In this document: positions 16,094-25,584 of the stretch, piece after piece
Layout of the letters: the number at the start of each line of letters is the position of its first letter
Position numbering within the stretch: position 1 is the stretch's first letter
Assembly: GCF_902506375.1 (NCBI RefSeq)
Contig: NZ_LR733284.1
Coordinates: 686,071 to 750,070 of the forward strand
Direction of reading: 5' to 3'
Source of the DNA: Microbacterium sp. 8M
GTDB taxonomy: Bacteria; Actinomycetota; Actinomycetes; Actinomycetales; Microbacteriaceae
Length of the DNA stretch: 64,000 bases
Notes under the pieces: model-generated
What the model was told of the DNA's origin: nothing
What the model saw: the letters and a program-made list of their open reading frames with translations, nothing else
Databases searched by the model: none
Translations under genes and position numbers: made by a program

Positions 16094-17461
16094 ATGCCCG
16101 ACGAGGACCTGCCCATGGATAGGGCAGACACGACAGGGGTTGCACACGGCGACCACCTGGACGGCGCCGACGTGCGCGCGTTCGACCTGTCGTCGCTGTT
16201 CGTGCACGATGAGCGCGAGACCGCCGAAGACCTGCGCCACGACTACGTCGGCGAGCTCTTCGGTGCGGTGGGTGCAGATGCCTCGACCGCCGAGGCGGCG
16301 ATCACTGCGGCCGAGAAGGCGCTGGCAGCGAACGCCGCGGGCACCGCTGGGGACAGCGGGAGCACGGCGTCCGCGCCGACCGGCGGGAGCGCGGCGCCCG
16401 CCCCGATGCCCACCTCCGGCACCGCACCGGCCGCCACCCTCCCGGCGCCGACCGACCCCTCGGGTCCCGTCGACACGCTCGATCTGCACGCGCAGTCGCC
16501 GACCGCGCCCATCGACACCGCCGAAGCGCACCTGTTCGACGACGCGGCCGCCGAGGCGCATCCGTACACTCACTCGTTCCCGGCGCCCGTTCCGGCCCGG
16601 CCCGAGCCACTGCACGCCGCACCGCGGTACGGGCTCGGACGTGCGCAGGCGATCGCGATGGCCGCGGGGCTCGTCGTCACGGCGATCGGCGTCGGGTGGG
16701 CGCTGGCGACGCCGACGCCACCCGTCGCCCTGGCGGCCTCCGCGGCGCCGACGGTGGATCCGGCGCGGGTCGCGAAGGTCGACGACTCGATCACAGAGCT
16801 GGACGCGGCCATCTCCGCCGCTCGGACGCGGGCGGACTCGTTCACTGCTCCGCTCGCGGCGATGGCCGGATCCAGCGACGAGCCGGCTCGGCTCGCTGCG
16901 GACGCCGCACGTCAGGCGTATGTCGCAGCGCTCGCGGCGATCAAGGTCCCCAAGCCCGCCGGCTCGTCCGCCTCGAACGCGGTGCTCGACCAGCGGCAGC
17001 GCGAGGTCGCTGCCGGACAGGCCTCGCTCACGGCCGCGACCACGGCGTTCCGCAACGCGATCATCGCGTTCCGCCAGTCGTTCCCTGCCTACGCCGAGGC
17101 CGCGCTCGCCGACAACCCCGACGCCGCGGAGCCCTTCCGCACAGCCGTGACCGAGGCCGCTGCCGCGGTCGCCGCCTCGGATCCCTTCGGGCCGACGCCG
17201 TTCGCCGCGCTGGACGCATGGCGCAGCGCGCTCGCTGCGCTCATCGCCGATCAGGAACGTGCCGTGGCGGAGGCGGACTCCCGCGACTCCGGCACCACGG
17301 ACGGCAGCGGCGGCTCCGGCGGCAGCGATGACACGGGCACGAGCACCGGCGGTGGAACCACGAGCGAGCCGACCTCGACCCCGCCTGCGGAGTCCACGCA
17401 GCCGCCCGCTGTGACGGACCCGCCGGTCGTCGTCGATTCGACGACGCCGCCCACGCTCTGA
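16094..17461 (+). CDS. Hypothetical protein with one central membrane segment
   Basis: I do not recognise this 455-residue protein. Residues 1-180 are acidic, Ala/Pro/Thr-rich and probably cytoplasmic, with conserved-looking FDLSSLFVHDERETAEDLRH at 30-49. One membrane segment follows (184-206). Residues 215-400 are Ala-rich and helical, likely coiled-coil outside the cell, and the last ~55 residues are a Gly/Ser/Thr/Pro linker with no sorting motif. GGGAG six bases before ATG 16094 supports the start. It follows the first dehydrogenase after 158 bases and converges with the DUF4012 gene, which suggests a cell-envelope role. Confidence 0.75.
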   Translation: MPDEDLPMDRADTTGVAHGDHLDGADVRAFDLSSLFVHDERETAEDLRHDYVGELFGAVGADASTAEAAITAAEKALAANAAGTAGDSGSTASAPTGGSAAPAPMPTSGTAPAATLPAPTDPSGPVDTLDLHAQSPTAPIDTAEAHLFDDAAAEAHPYTHSFPAPVPARPEPLHAAPRYGLGRAQAIAMAAGLVVTAIGVGWALATPTPPVALAASAAPTVDPARVAKVDDSITELDAAISAARTRADSFTAPLAAMAGSSDEPARLAADAARQAYVAALAAIKVPKPAGSSASNAVLDQRQREVAAGQASLTAATTAFRNAIIAFRQSFPAYAEAALADNPDAAEPFRTAVTEAAAAVAASDPFGPTPFAALDAWRSALAALIADQERAVAEADSRDSGTTDGSGGSGGSDDTGTSTGGGTTSEPTSTPPAESTQPPAVTDPPVVVDSTTPPTL

Positions 17462-17552
17462 CGCTCAGCACGCGGCCGACCGAGGCCGACGCGTCGATCC
17501 GAGGGCGACGAATCGTGCCGGCCAGCACCGGCCCTGGTCCGGACGCCGGGGC

Positions 17553-19475
17553 TCAGCGCTTCGCCGGCGTGCAGCCCGGGGCGTCGAGCGTGACCGGCGT
17601 CTCCTTCACCATCGGGGTGTGGCGAACCTCGAGCGGGCCGTAGGTGCCGGCCGGCGCGCTGAACGTCGCCACGATGGTCGCGGTCTGGCCGGGGGCCATG
17701 AGCACGTTGACCTTCACCGCGGTGCGGCCGAGGTGGGGCTGTCCGGAAGCGCCGACCGGCTGACCGTCGACGGTGATGCCGGTGAGCGTGGATCCGACGG
17801 GCCCGTAGAGGTAGACGTCGGTGGCGGCGTGACCCTTGGGGAAGAACAATCCCGGGTCGACGTATGCAGGAAGGTCGGGCACCGCCGCGGGATCCAGCGT
17901 GTTGTGCAGCGTGACGGTGCTGGAGAACGCCGGTGCGCCGGGATTCTGGCACTGCGTGCTCGAGGCGGCGATGCTCATCCGCATGTAGTAGTCGAGCTTG
18001 CTCGCCGTGATGTCGTCGATGTAGACGCCGAGGTCGGTGGTCTTCGCGTTGTCGGCCGGCATGTTGCCGCCCACGGGGGTGCCGGCGAGCATCTTCGCCT
18101 GCGCCTCGTCACTCGGGGAGTACATCAGACGGCCCTCGTTCGCGGCCTGCGTCAGCGCTGCCAGCAGCGCCTTGGGGTCGGCGTGCGTGGTGACGAGCGC
18201 GTCGAAGACGGTCTTGGCAGCGGCGGCGAAGAACGCATCCTGCACTGTCGGGTCTTGGTACTTCGCGTAGACCTCGTTGAGCAGAAGCGGCACCGCGTTG
18301 TCGGCCGTGAGTGTTTCGCCGAAGGGTTCGGGCATCGCCACGGGCCCGATGGCCCGCAACAGGTAGCTGAGCGCGACCGGATCGATCGACGCGACCGCGT
18401 CCACCGGAGTTCCGTAGGTCTTGGCCCACCAGGCGCGCACGATCTGGGCGGTCTCGCTGAAGTCGGGGGAGAGCGTGGAGTCCTGCACGTAGCGGCCGAT
18501 CTTGTTGCCGTACAGCGCCTCGGTCTCGGGATTCAGCGCGATGACCGGATCCGGCTGGCCGTTGCTGAAGTCGGTGGAATTGGCCTGCTGCGTCAAGGAG
18601 ATCTTGCCGTTCTCGGCCGTCAGCATCGCGATGGCGGCGGGGTTGCCGCCCGTGCCGCGCGACTCGGCGTTGTTCTGGAACAGGAGCAGGTAGTGCTGCG
18701 GACCCTCGGCCCCGAGCGCCTTCGGCAGGATCGTCAGGGCGTTGTGCACCGGGGTCAGCACGGGCTCGATCTTCGCGATCGCATCGTCGAGCCTGGCGAC
18801 GCCGGCAGCGACCTGCGGGACGAGGGCAGAACGGTCGATCGTCTTCAGGTTCCGCTGCACCAGCTCCATGCGCGTGTTGGCGGTGTCGATGTCGCCCGCC
18901 AGCGCCTTCAGGTTGGCGACGTCGATGCCTCCGTCCTTGGGCAGCAGCGCCTTCAGATCAAGAGCGGTGAGGGGGCGCAGAGCGTCGCGCACGAGGCCGT
19001 TCACCGAGTCCGCGGTGATGCGCACCGCCTTGAGGTTGGGGCCGGCGACGGGAACCCACTCGGCGTTGCGCCAGAGATCGGTGCTGGTCTTCTCGGCGGC
19101 GTCGTTGGTCAGCGAGGCGATCTGCGCGACCGTCGTCTGCGCGCCGGCCGTGTCTCCGGCGAGCATGCTCTTCTGCACCTGATCGACGAGCGGGATCGCC
19201 TTCTCGAGGTCGTCCTTCGCGACCATCGCCTGGTCGTAGAGCCGCTTCGCGGTGAGGCCGCCGACGACGCCGACGACGATGAGCACGATCAGCAGCGACA
19301 CCGGCACCCAGAACCAGGGACTCTTCAGCACGGGCCGACGCTTCTTCTTGCCATGTCTCGCAGGCCGTTCGCTGCTGCCCTGCGGGGGGACAGCAGCGGC
19401 CATGTCGTTCCGCTCTGGAACGGAAGCGGCTTCGGCGGCCTGGCGAGCTTCGCGGGCTTCGCGTCGGGAGTTCAC
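17553..19475 (-). CDS. DUF4012-domain membrane-anchored protein
   Basis: 640 residues. A charged cytoplasmic start (HGKKKRRPVLKSPWF) leads into one membrane segment at about 53-74; the rest is extracytoplasmic. The central part matches the actinobacterial DUF4012 type, with WVPVAGPNLKAVRITADSVN, QHYLLLFQNNAESRGTGG and the NPAAIAMLTAENGKI stretch. DUF4012 proteins often lie in polysaccharide clusters and are distantly LytR/CpsA-like in setting, but have no proven activity. Start is GTG at 19475. A 105-bp piece (18714-18818) is copied at 3176-3280. The next gene downstream converges; a GT4 gene precedes it 76 bases upstream. Confidence 0.85.
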   Translation of the reverse strand: MNSRREAREARQAAEAASVPERNDMAAAVPPQGSSERPARHGKKKRRPVLKSPWFWVPVSLLIVLIVVGVVGGLTAKRLYDQAMVAKDDLEKAIPLVDQVQKSMLAGDTAGAQTTVAQIASLTNDAAEKTSTDLWRNAEWVPVAGPNLKAVRITADSVNGLVRDALRPLTALDLKALLPKDGGIDVANLKALAGDIDTANTRMELVQRNLKTIDRSALVPQVAAGVARLDDAIAKIEPVLTPVHNALTILPKALGAEGPQHYLLLFQNNAESRGTGGNPAAIAMLTAENGKISLTQQANSTDFSNGQPDPVIALNPETEALYGNKIGRYVQDSTLSPDFSETAQIVRAWWAKTYGTPVDAVASIDPVALSYLLRAIGPVAMPEPFGETLTADNAVPLLLNEVYAKYQDPTVQDAFFAAAAKTVFDALVTTHADPKALLAALTQAANEGRLMYSPSDEAQAKMLAGTPVGGNMPADNAKTTDLGVYIDDITASKLDYYMRMSIAASSTQCQNPGAPAFSSTVTLHNTLDPAAVPDLPAYVDPGLFFPKGHAATDVYLYGPVGSTLTGITVDGQPVGASGQPHLGRTAVKVNVLMAPGQTATIVATFSAPAGTYGPLEVRHTPMVKETPVTLDAPGCTPAKR

Positions 19476-19551
19476 GGTCTGAGTCTATGGAACGGGGCTG
19501 TGGCTATGCCCCGCCGCCGCACCAGGATGCACACGGCGGGGCCTGGCACCG

Positions 19552-20715
19552 TCAGGCGGCGGAGCGCCGTACTTCTGCCGATCGACGCAGCACGGTGGGA
19601 GCGGAAACCGGGGCGATGCCCACGAACGCTCGGATACGGGAGTCGAAGTCGGCGTCGCTGAACTTCCCCACGACGCTCCGCGGGTCGAACGCAGGCAGCG
19701 CCAGGGCTGCGCGGATGGCGACCGCGAAGTCCCGCGGGTTGTCGGACTCGGCCACGATTCCGCTCACGCCGTCGCGGATGGTTTCGAGCTGGCCGCCGAT
19801 CGGGCCGACGACGACCGGCGTGCCGGCCGCCTGCGCTTCGACCGGCACGATCCCGAAGTCCTCGATCGGCGGGAACGCGAGCACAGACGCGCGTTGGAAG
19901 AGTGCGTACATCATCGCGGTCGACGGCTCGACGATCACATACGCGGGGACCTTCGCTGTCGCCGCGAGGGCGCGCAGAGATTCGGTCTCAGGACCGTGCC
20001 CGGCGATCACGACGGGCAGACCGACCAGCTCGGCCGCGGCGATCACGCGGTCGAGCCGCTTGTACGGAATGAACCGTGAGGCGCCGAGGATGAAGTTCTC
20101 GGGAAGAGCGTCGATGACACGGAGCTCGTCGTCATCGACGACGGCGTTGCGCCAGTCGGCCTGGGCCATGATCTGCTCGACATGCACCGGCGGGTGGATG
20201 ACGACCGAATCGCGTTCCCATGTGCGGGCGATGCGATCACGGACGAAGCGGCTGTTCGCTGCCAGGGCCATCGGCTCCTGGGCGCGTCGGTGGTCGAGGC
20301 TGCGGAACAGCGGCGACACGGCACGCACCAACGGGTTGTCGCCGCGTCCGTCGAGCTCCGGGCTCCAGATGTAGCGGGCCGGCGTGTGCACGTAGACGTA
20401 CTTCGGCACGTCCTGATTGCGGACATGTGCGTGATGCGCGAACAAGTGCGAGCTGGCGAGCAGCCAGTCGTACTGCGTGCGCGAGGACAGTCCTCGCCAC
20501 GCCGCAGCCGCGAACGGCGGCGCGAACGCCTTGTGCCGTCGCAAGGGCGTGCGGGCGAGCCAGGTCTCACCGACCGGACGGTGCGAATAACGCGCCGGTG
20601 CGTCGTTCCACAAGCAATGCATGTCCGCGTCGGGGAACGAACGGGCGAACCCGTCGAGCACGAGTTCGGCGCCGCCGGTCGGCTCGATCCACTCGTGCAC
20701 AATGAGGCCGGTCAT
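19552..20715 (-). CDS. GT4 glycosyltransferase (WbaZ/mannosyltransferase-like)
   Basis: 387 residues, GT-B fold. The N-terminal part has VHEWIEPTGGAELVLDGFA, and the C-terminal domain has GASRFIPYKRLDRVI and the EX7E motif in FPPIEDFGIVPVEAQAAG, as in WbaZ-type mannosyltransferases. It should add one sugar from a nucleotide donor to a lipid-linked glycan at the inner membrane face. ATG 20715 (MTGLIVHEW) fits the family start; 55 codons of unrelated open frame upstream were excluded. It may be cotranscribed with the DUF4012 gene. Confidence 0.87.
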   Translation of the reverse strand: MTGLIVHEWIEPTGGAELVLDGFARSFPDADMHCLWNDAPARYSHRPVGETWLARTPLRRHKAFAPPFAAAAWRGLSSRTQYDWLLASSHLFAHHAHVRNQDVPKYVYVHTPARYIWSPELDGRGDNPLVRAVSPLFRSLDHRRAQEPMALAANSRFVRDRIARTWERDSVVIHPPVHVEQIMAQADWRNAVVDDDELRVIDALPENFILGASRFIPYKRLDRVIAAAELVGLPVVIAGHGPETESLRALAATAKVPAYVIVEPSTAMMYALFQRASVLAFPPIEDFGIVPVEAQAAGTPVVVGPIGGQLETIRDGVSGIVAESDNPRDFAVAIRAALALPAFDPRSVVGKFSDADFDSRIRAFVGIAPVSAPTVLRRSAEVRRSAA

Positions 20716-21071
20716 GCCTCGGCCCCCCAAGTGAGGGCGAGGCCGGCCTCGCAAGCGTTCCGCGCGCACGCGGCAGAAATCAGAGTCGCCCCAGCGACAA
20801 AAGTCCCAGACAAAGTCCCCAGCTCCCCAGCTGCTTTTTCGGGGGCGGCTGCAACGCCATCCCCTGCCCCAGAAATTCACGATGCCCCATACATCGAGAA
20901 CTGGATCGAGTCGACGTCGACGTTTCGGGTACGACGATGCCGGTCGATCCTCACACCCTCCCAGTGGGTGTGAACTCGTTCATCGTACCCCGGGAATGCA
21001 CGATCGTGCCGAGCAATATTCCGCGAGCGGGGTCCGAGGCACTCAAAACCCCGGAGTTCCGGGGAATTCGG
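20716..21071. other. Gap with structured upstream region of the GT4 gene
   Basis: No gene seen in these 356 bases. A clean hairpin lies at 20951-20973 (TCACACCC / GGGTGTGA, seven-base loop), nested in a longer imperfect stem in which GGGTACGACGATG (from about 20927) pairs with the CATCGTACCC ending near 20991. It could end the VanZ/glmM transcript or regulate the GT4 gene. The stretch at 20790-20880 is unusually rich in CCCCAG. Confidence 0.55.
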
Positions 21072-21521
21072 TCAGCTCGCCTGGCGTCGGCGGGCGACCC
21101 AATCGATGACTTCGACAGCGAACAGCCCGATACAGGCACCGGCGGTGTTGGCTATGAGGTCGGCGAGGCTGGCGGTGCGTCCGGCGAGCAGCACACCCTG
21201 GGCCGACTCGATGGCGAGGGATACCACGAAGCCGATCGGCATGACCAGATAGCGCCGACGCGGCATCAGGATCGCGAGCAGGATCCCGAGCGGCACGAAC
21301 AGCACGATGTTGGATCCGAACTCGATGCGGTCGTATGTGAGGAGAGGGATGTGGTGCGTGAGCGCCTTCAAGAACCAGCCCATGCCCTTGTCGACGTGCT
21401 GCGGCCAGAACGCGATCAGGAGCAGCGCAACGGCGTAGACGATCAGCCACGGCAGCGCCCAGCGCAGCCGAGGCTGACCGGGCGCTGCCGTGGAGGGGTG
21501 GTCAGAGCGCGAGTCGCTCAC
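21072..21521 (-). CDS. VanZ-family membrane protein
   Basis: 149 residues with four membrane segments and the VanZ signatures [27 protein letters not shown] and SLAIESAQG...[15 protein letters not shown]. VanZ-like proteins are linked to teicoplanin resistance in enterococci, but in actinobacteria the role is not established and cell-envelope related at most. The GTG start at 21521 overlaps the end of glmM by 20 bases, so the two are probably coupled. Confidence 0.85.
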   Translation of the reverse strand: MSDSRSDHPSTAAPGQPRLRWALPWLIVYAVALLLIAFWPQHVDKGMGWFLKALTHHIPLLTYDRIEFGSNIVLFVPLGILLAILMPRRRYLVMPIGFVVSLAIESAQGVLLAGRTASLADLIANTAGACIGLFAVEVIDWVARRRQAS

Positions 21522-22857
21522 GCACGACCTCGGCGAGCTGGTGCGCGTACTCGTGGGCGGACGCCTCGTCGGCGGCCTCGACCATCACGCGCACGAGCTG
21601 CTCGGTGCCGGAGGGGCGCAGCAGCACCCGGCCGGTGTCGCCGAGCTCGGCCTCCACCGCGCGCACGGCCTGCTGCACGTGCTCGTCGTCGGTCTTGGTG
21701 CGGTCGACGCCCTTGACGTTCACGAGCTTCTGCGGGTACACGGTCATGATCGAGGCGAGCTCGGCCAGCGTCTTCTTCTGACGCGCCATCTCGGCGACCA
21801 GGTGCAGGCCGGTCAGCACGCCGTCGCCGGTGGTGGCGAAGTCGCTCATGATGACGTGGCCGGACTGCTCACCACCGAGGGAGTAGCCACCCGCGTTCAT
21901 CTCCTCGAGCACGTAGCGGTCGCCGACGGCCGTCTGCAGCACGGTGATGCCGTGCTCCTTCATCGCGACGTGCAGCCCGAGGTTGCTCATCACGGTCGCG
22001 ACCAGGGTGTCCTGGGCGAGACGGCCGCGCTGCTTCATGGCCACGGCGAGGATCGCCATGATCTGATCGCCGTCGACGGTCTTGCCGTCGGCATCGACCG
22101 CGAGGCAGCGGTCGGCGTCGCCGTCGTGAGCGATGCCCACGTCGGCTCCGACGCGCACGACCTCGGCGGCCAGCTTGTCGAGATGCGTGGATCCGACCCC
22201 GTCGTTGATGTTGATGCCGTCGGGATCCGCCCCGATCACGGTCACCTTGGCACCGGCGTTGCGGAACGCCTCGGGCGAAGCGCCGGATGCCGCCCCGTTC
22301 GCGCAGTCGAGCACGACGTGGATCCCGTCCAGCCGGTGCGGAAGCGACGTCAGCAAGTGCATGACATAGCGGTCTTCGGCGTCGGAGAACCGGCGCACGC
22401 GGCCCACGTCGGCGCCGGTGGGGCGCAGCTTCTCGCCGGCCATCGCGGCCTCGATGCGCTCCTCGACGACGTCGGGCAGCTTCACGCCGCCGCGGGCGAA
22501 GATCTTGATGCCGTTGTCGGGCGCGGGGTTGTGCGAGGCCGAGATCATCACGCCGAAGTCGGCGTCGATGTCGGCGATGAGGAACGCCGCGGCCGGGGTC
22601 GGCAGCGTTCCCGCGTCGAGCACGTCGACGCCGGAGGAGGCGAGGCCCGCCTCGACCGCGGCGCTGAGGAAGTGTCCCGAGATCCGCGGGTCGCGGGCGA
22701 CCACGGCGGTGAGACGCTTGCCGGCGGCCTTGCGGGCCTCGGCAATACGGCCCTGGCCCAGGACGACGGCAGTCGCCTGGGCCAGGGTGAGCGCGATATC
22801 GGCGGTGAGGGGGCCGTTGGCCAGCCCCCGCACCCCGTCCGTACCGAACAGAGCCAT
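21502..22857 (-). CDS. glmM: Phosphoglucosamine mutase
   Basis: 451 residues. Phosphoserine loop [13 protein letters not shown] with Ser107, metal site DGDADR and the C-terminal phosphate-binding [14 protein letters not shown]. It interconverts glucosamine-6-phosphate and glucosamine-1-phosphate for UDP-GlcNAc and peptidoglycan. It lies 16 bases after rpsI, in the actinobacterial rplM-rpsI-glmM order. The N-terminus [14 protein letters not shown] is the family start. Confidence 0.97.
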   Translation of the reverse strand: MALFGTDGVRGLANGPLTADIALTLAQATAVVLGQGRIAEARKAAGKRLTAVVARDPRISGHFLSAAVEAGLASSGVDVLDAGTLPTPAAAFLIADIDADFGVMISASHNPAPDNGIKIFARGGVKLPDVVEERIEAAMAGEKLRPTGADVGRVRRFSDAEDRYVMHLLTSLPHRLDGIHVVLDCANGAASGASPEAFRNAGAKVTVIGADPDGININDGVGSTHLDKLAAEVVRVGADVGIAHDGDADRCLAVDADGKTVDGDQIMAILAVAMKQRGRLAQDTLVATVMSNLGLHVAMKEHGITVLQTAVGDRYVLEEMNAGGYSLGGEQSGHVIMSDFATTGDGVLTGLHLVAEMARQKKTLAELASIMTVYPQKLVNVKGVDRTKTDDEHVQQAVRAVEAELGDTGRVLLRPSGTEQLVRVMVEAADEASAHEYAHQLAEVVRERLAL

Positions 22858-22873
22858 AGAGGACTGTTGGGGT

Positions 22874-23356
22874 TTAGCGCTTCGAGTACTGAGGAGCCTT
22901 GCGGGCCTTCTTGAGACCAGCCTTCTTGCGCTCCTTCACGCGAGCGTCGCGCGAGAGGAAGCCGGCCTTCTTCAGGGTCGGGCGGTTGTTCTCGGCGTCG
23001 ATCTCGTTCAGCGCACGGGCGATGCCCAGGCGCAGGGCGCCGGCCTGGCCCGAGGGGCCACCGCCGGAGATGCGCGCGATGACGTCGTACGCACCGGCGA
23101 GGTTCAGCACCGTGAACGGGTCGTTGATCAGCTGCTGGTGCAGCTTGTTCGGGAAGTAGTCCTCGATGGTGCGGCCGTTCACCGTGATGGTGCCGGAGCC
23201 CGGGACGAGGCGCACGCGGGCGATGGCCTGCTTGCGGCGGCCCACGGCCGCGCCGGGGACGTTGAGAACGGGACGCGGAGCGGTCTCGACGGCGGCGGCC
23301 TCAGGGGTCTCGGTCGAGAAGTTCTGCGGGAATTCGGTGGTGTCGATGTCAGCCAC
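22874..23356 (-). CDS. rpsI: 30S ribosomal protein S9
   Basis: 160 residues: a 35-residue acidic/Pro N-terminal extension and then the S9 fold ([37 protein letters not shown], ending [12 protein letters not shown]). The C-terminal arm contacts P-site tRNA. GTG 23356 follows AAGGAC. It is 26 bases downstream of rplM in the same operon. Confidence 0.98.
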   Translation of the reverse strand: MADIDTTEFPQNFSTETPEAAAVETAPRPVLNVPGAAVGRRKQAIARVRLVPGSGTITVNGRTIEDYFPNKLHQQLINDPFTVLNLAGAYDVIARISGGGPSGQAGALRLGIARALNEIDAENNRPTLKKAGFLSRDARVKERKKAGLKKARKAPQYSKR

Positions 23357-23382
23357 GAGTATGTCCTTATTCGTAACGGCGC

Positions 23383-23829
23383 TTACTGGGCGACCTGGTC
23401 GAGGGTGTACGTCTTCGGCTGCTGAGCGGCGTGCGGGTGCTCGGAGCCGGTGTAGACCTTGAGCTTCGCCAGCTGCTGGCGGCCCAGGCTGTTCTTCGGG
23501 AGCATGCCGCGGATCGCCTTCTCGACGGCGCGGACCGGGTTCTTCTCGAGCAGCTCGGAGTAGGCGACGGCCTTGAGCCCGCCCGGGTGACCGGAGTGGC
23601 GGTAGGCGATCTTCTTCTCGAGCTTCTGGCCCGTGAGCGCGACCTTGTCGGCGTTCACGATGATGACGAAGTCGCCCGAGTCGATGTGGTTGGCGAAGGT
23701 CGCCTTGTGCTTGCCACGCAGGAGCGCGGCGGCGTGCGAGGCGAGACGGCCGAGCACGACGTCGGTGGCGTCGATGACGACCCAGTCACGCTGGACCTGG
23801 CCCGCCTTGGGGGTGTAAGTGCGCGTCAC
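23383..23829 (-). CDS. rplM: 50S ribosomal protein L13
   Basis: 148 residues, the family length, starting at GTG 23829 ([20 protein letters not shown]). Hallmarks are [31 protein letters not shown] and [19 protein letters not shown] residues ([13 protein letters not shown]). L13 is an early-assembly 50S protein. It heads the rplM-rpsI-glmM-vanZ transcription unit from the promoter at 24003-24032. Confidence 0.98.
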   Translation of the reverse strand: MTRTYTPKAGQVQRDWVVIDATDVVLGRLASHAAALLRGKHKATFANHIDSGDFVIIVNADKVALTGQKLEKKIAYRHSGHPGGLKAVAYSELLEKNPVRAVEKAIRGMLPKNSLGRQQLAKLKVYTGSEHPHAAQQPKTYTLDQVAQ

Positions 23830-23895
23830 AATAGTGCTGCTTTCTTGATCGAACGGAGAGGTTCGTGAATCCCACTCCGGGGTGGTTCTCCTCTC

Positions 23896-23924
23896 CGGTC
23901 CCCGAGCCTGTCGAAGGGCCCGGG
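23896..23924. repeat. Single copy of the dispersed CTGTCGAAG repeat
   Basis: CCGGTCCCCGAGCCTGTCGA then AGGGCCCGG, an imperfect inverted repeat of the family arrayed at 13321-13555. It lies in the rplM leader. Confidence 0.8.
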
Positions 23925-24002
23925 GGAGCGGATGAGGTGAACACGCCAGTGGAGGGCTCACGTTCGCATGCGCGACCAGCAGTGATCGCACACCAAAGGA
24001 CA

Positions 24003-24032
24003 AGCTTACGGCATCGGCGCGGGAACTCCCAA
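24003..24032 (-). promoter_or_regulatory. Candidate promoter of rplM-rpsI-glmM
   Basis: On the minus strand TTGGGA (24032-24027), an 18-base spacer and TAAGCT (24008-24003), about 175 bases before rplM. The remaining divergent gap (23830-24189, 360 bp) must also hold the promoter of the capsule operon, for which I see no clear -35/-10 pair. Confidence 0.6.
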
Positions 24033-24189
24033 ACTCGCGGATCGGCCGCGACCGCGTCGTTCGACCTGCGCCTAAACGGCGCGCACAGAGCGACGCGGGG
24101 CGAGGGGCGGCTCTCGCGTGCGACAGAATGTAGGGCATAGGGCGCCTTGCTCCCTCAACCACGTCAGTTCTCAATGGGAGAGGCACACT

Positions 24190-25500
24190 ATGCGGATATC
24201 TGTCATCGGCTGCGGCTATCTCGGTGCCGTTCACGCGGCGGCGATGGCGTCGATCGGGCACGACGTGGTCGGCATCGACGTGGACGAGCGGAAGGTCGAG
24301 GCTCTTTCCCAGGGGAAGGCACCGTTCTTCGAGCCCGGGCTGGCGGAGATCCTGACCGAGGGTGTCGCGTCTGGCCGGCTCACCTTCACGACCGACATGG
24401 CAGCGGCGCGTGGCGCCGAGGTGCACTTCGTCGGGGTGGGCACACCTCAGCAGGCCGACGGATACGCCGCGGACCTGACCTATGTGAATGCGGCCTTCGA
24501 CGCCCTGGCGGCTTATCTGCAGCCCGGCGACATCGTCGCGGGAAAGTCGACGGTGCCCGTGGGAACCGCTGCGGCCCTTGCGAGCACCGTCAGCGACGCC
24601 GGTGCCACCCTGGCGTGGAACCCCGAGTTCCTGCGTGAAGGGTGGGCCGTGCAGGACACCATCGACCCCGATCGGCTGGTCGTGGGTGTCCCCTCGGGGG
24701 AGGAGGGCGAACGCGCCGCCGACATCCTCCGCGCGGTGTATCACCCGGCGGTGGCCAAGGGAACGCCCTTCATCGTCACCGATTACGCCACAGCCGAACT
24801 CGTCAAGGTGTCTGCGAACGCGTTCCTCGCCACCAAGATCTCGTTCATCAACGCCATGGCCGAGATCGCCGAAGTGACCGGCGCCGACGTGACCCAGCTC
24901 GCTGACGCGATCGGTCACGACGTCCGCATCGGCCGGCGGTTCCTCGGAGCAGGGATCGGATTCGGCGGCGGCTGTCTCCCCAAGGACATCCGCGCGTTCT
25001 CGGCGCGCGCAGAGGAACTCGGCCGGGGTGAATCCGTCGCCTTCCTCCGCGAGGTCGACGCCATCAACCTGCGCCGGCGCGAGCGTGCGGTGCAGCTCGT
25101 GATCGATGGACTCGGCGGGTCGGTCTTCGGCAGGAAGGTCGCCGTCCTGGGCGCGGCATTCAAGCCGCACAGCGACGACGTACGAGACTCGCCGGCGCTG
25201 GATGTCGCTGTGCGGCTGCATGGGCTCGGTGCTGAGGTGGTTGTGACCGACCCGCAGGCGGTCGAGAACGCGCGGCGATCGCACCCGCAGCTCACCTATG
25301 CGGAGGCCCGCGATGAGGCGCTCACGGGTGCCGATGCGGTCGTCATCGTCACGGAATGGGACGAGTACCGTCGAGAACTCTCCCCGGAGCATGCGGCATC
25401 TCTCGCGCGGGGGCGCGTGGTCGTCGATGGGCGCAACTGCCTCAACGCATCCGCGTGGCGCGAGGCAGGCTGGAGTTATCACGGGATGGGGAGGCCATGA
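24190..25500 (+). CDS. ugd: UDP-glucose/GDP-mannose 6-dehydrogenase family, copy 2
   Basis: 436 residues starting [19 protein letters not shown] after GGGAGAGGC. Active-site Lys206 ([12 protein letters not shown]), Cys262 ([12 protein letters not shown]) and the DDVRDSPAL segment are intact. It heads the plus-strand polysaccharide operon and so probably supplies UDP-glucuronate for that polymer. It aligns end to end with copy 1 at 14625 and has visibly lower GC at third positions in places, so one of the two was probably gained by transfer or by an old duplication. Confidence 0.92.
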   Translation: MRISVIGCGYLGAVHAAAMASIGHDVVGIDVDERKVEALSQGKAPFFEPGLAEILTEGVASGRLTFTTDMAAARGAEVHFVGVGTPQQADGYAADLTYVNAAFDALAAYLQPGDIVAGKSTVPVGTAAALASTVSDAGATLAWNPEFLREGWAVQDTIDPDRLVVGVPSGEEGERAADILRAVYHPAVAKGTPFIVTDYATAELVKVSANAFLATKISFINAMAEIAEVTGADVTQLADAIGHDVRIGRRFLGAGIGFGGGCLPKDIRAFSARAEELGRGESVAFLREVDAINLRRRERAVQLVIDGLGGSVFGRKVAVLGAAFKPHSDDVRDSPALDVAVRLHGLGAEVVVTDPQAVENARRSHPQLTYAEARDEALTGADAVVIVTEWDEYRRELSPEHAASLARGRVVVDGRNCLNASAWREAGWSYHGMGRP

Positions 25501-25584
25501 ACGGCTGCCAGATCCCGCCTCGCGCGATCGTATTGACGCACGCGTGACGGAGAAGCTCGCGTTGGACTGGACCGGAGACAAAGG

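Noticed and set aside
13230..16145. Open frame of about 970 codons on the minus strand across truA, EEP and the first dehydrogenase
   Set aside because: Antisense to three well-supported genes, low-complexity Arg/His/Ala-rich translation, no start signal; an effect of GC-rich third positions.
17619..19661. Open frame of about 680 codons on the plus strand over the DUF4012 gene
   Set aside because: The opposite strand has a clear membrane anchor and DUF4012 motifs; this frame is Arg/Gly/Val-rich with no recognisable domain.
25501..25584. A separate small gene after the second dehydrogenase
   Set aside because: Only 84 bases, no ribosome site with a following frame; it is read as leader of the next gene.
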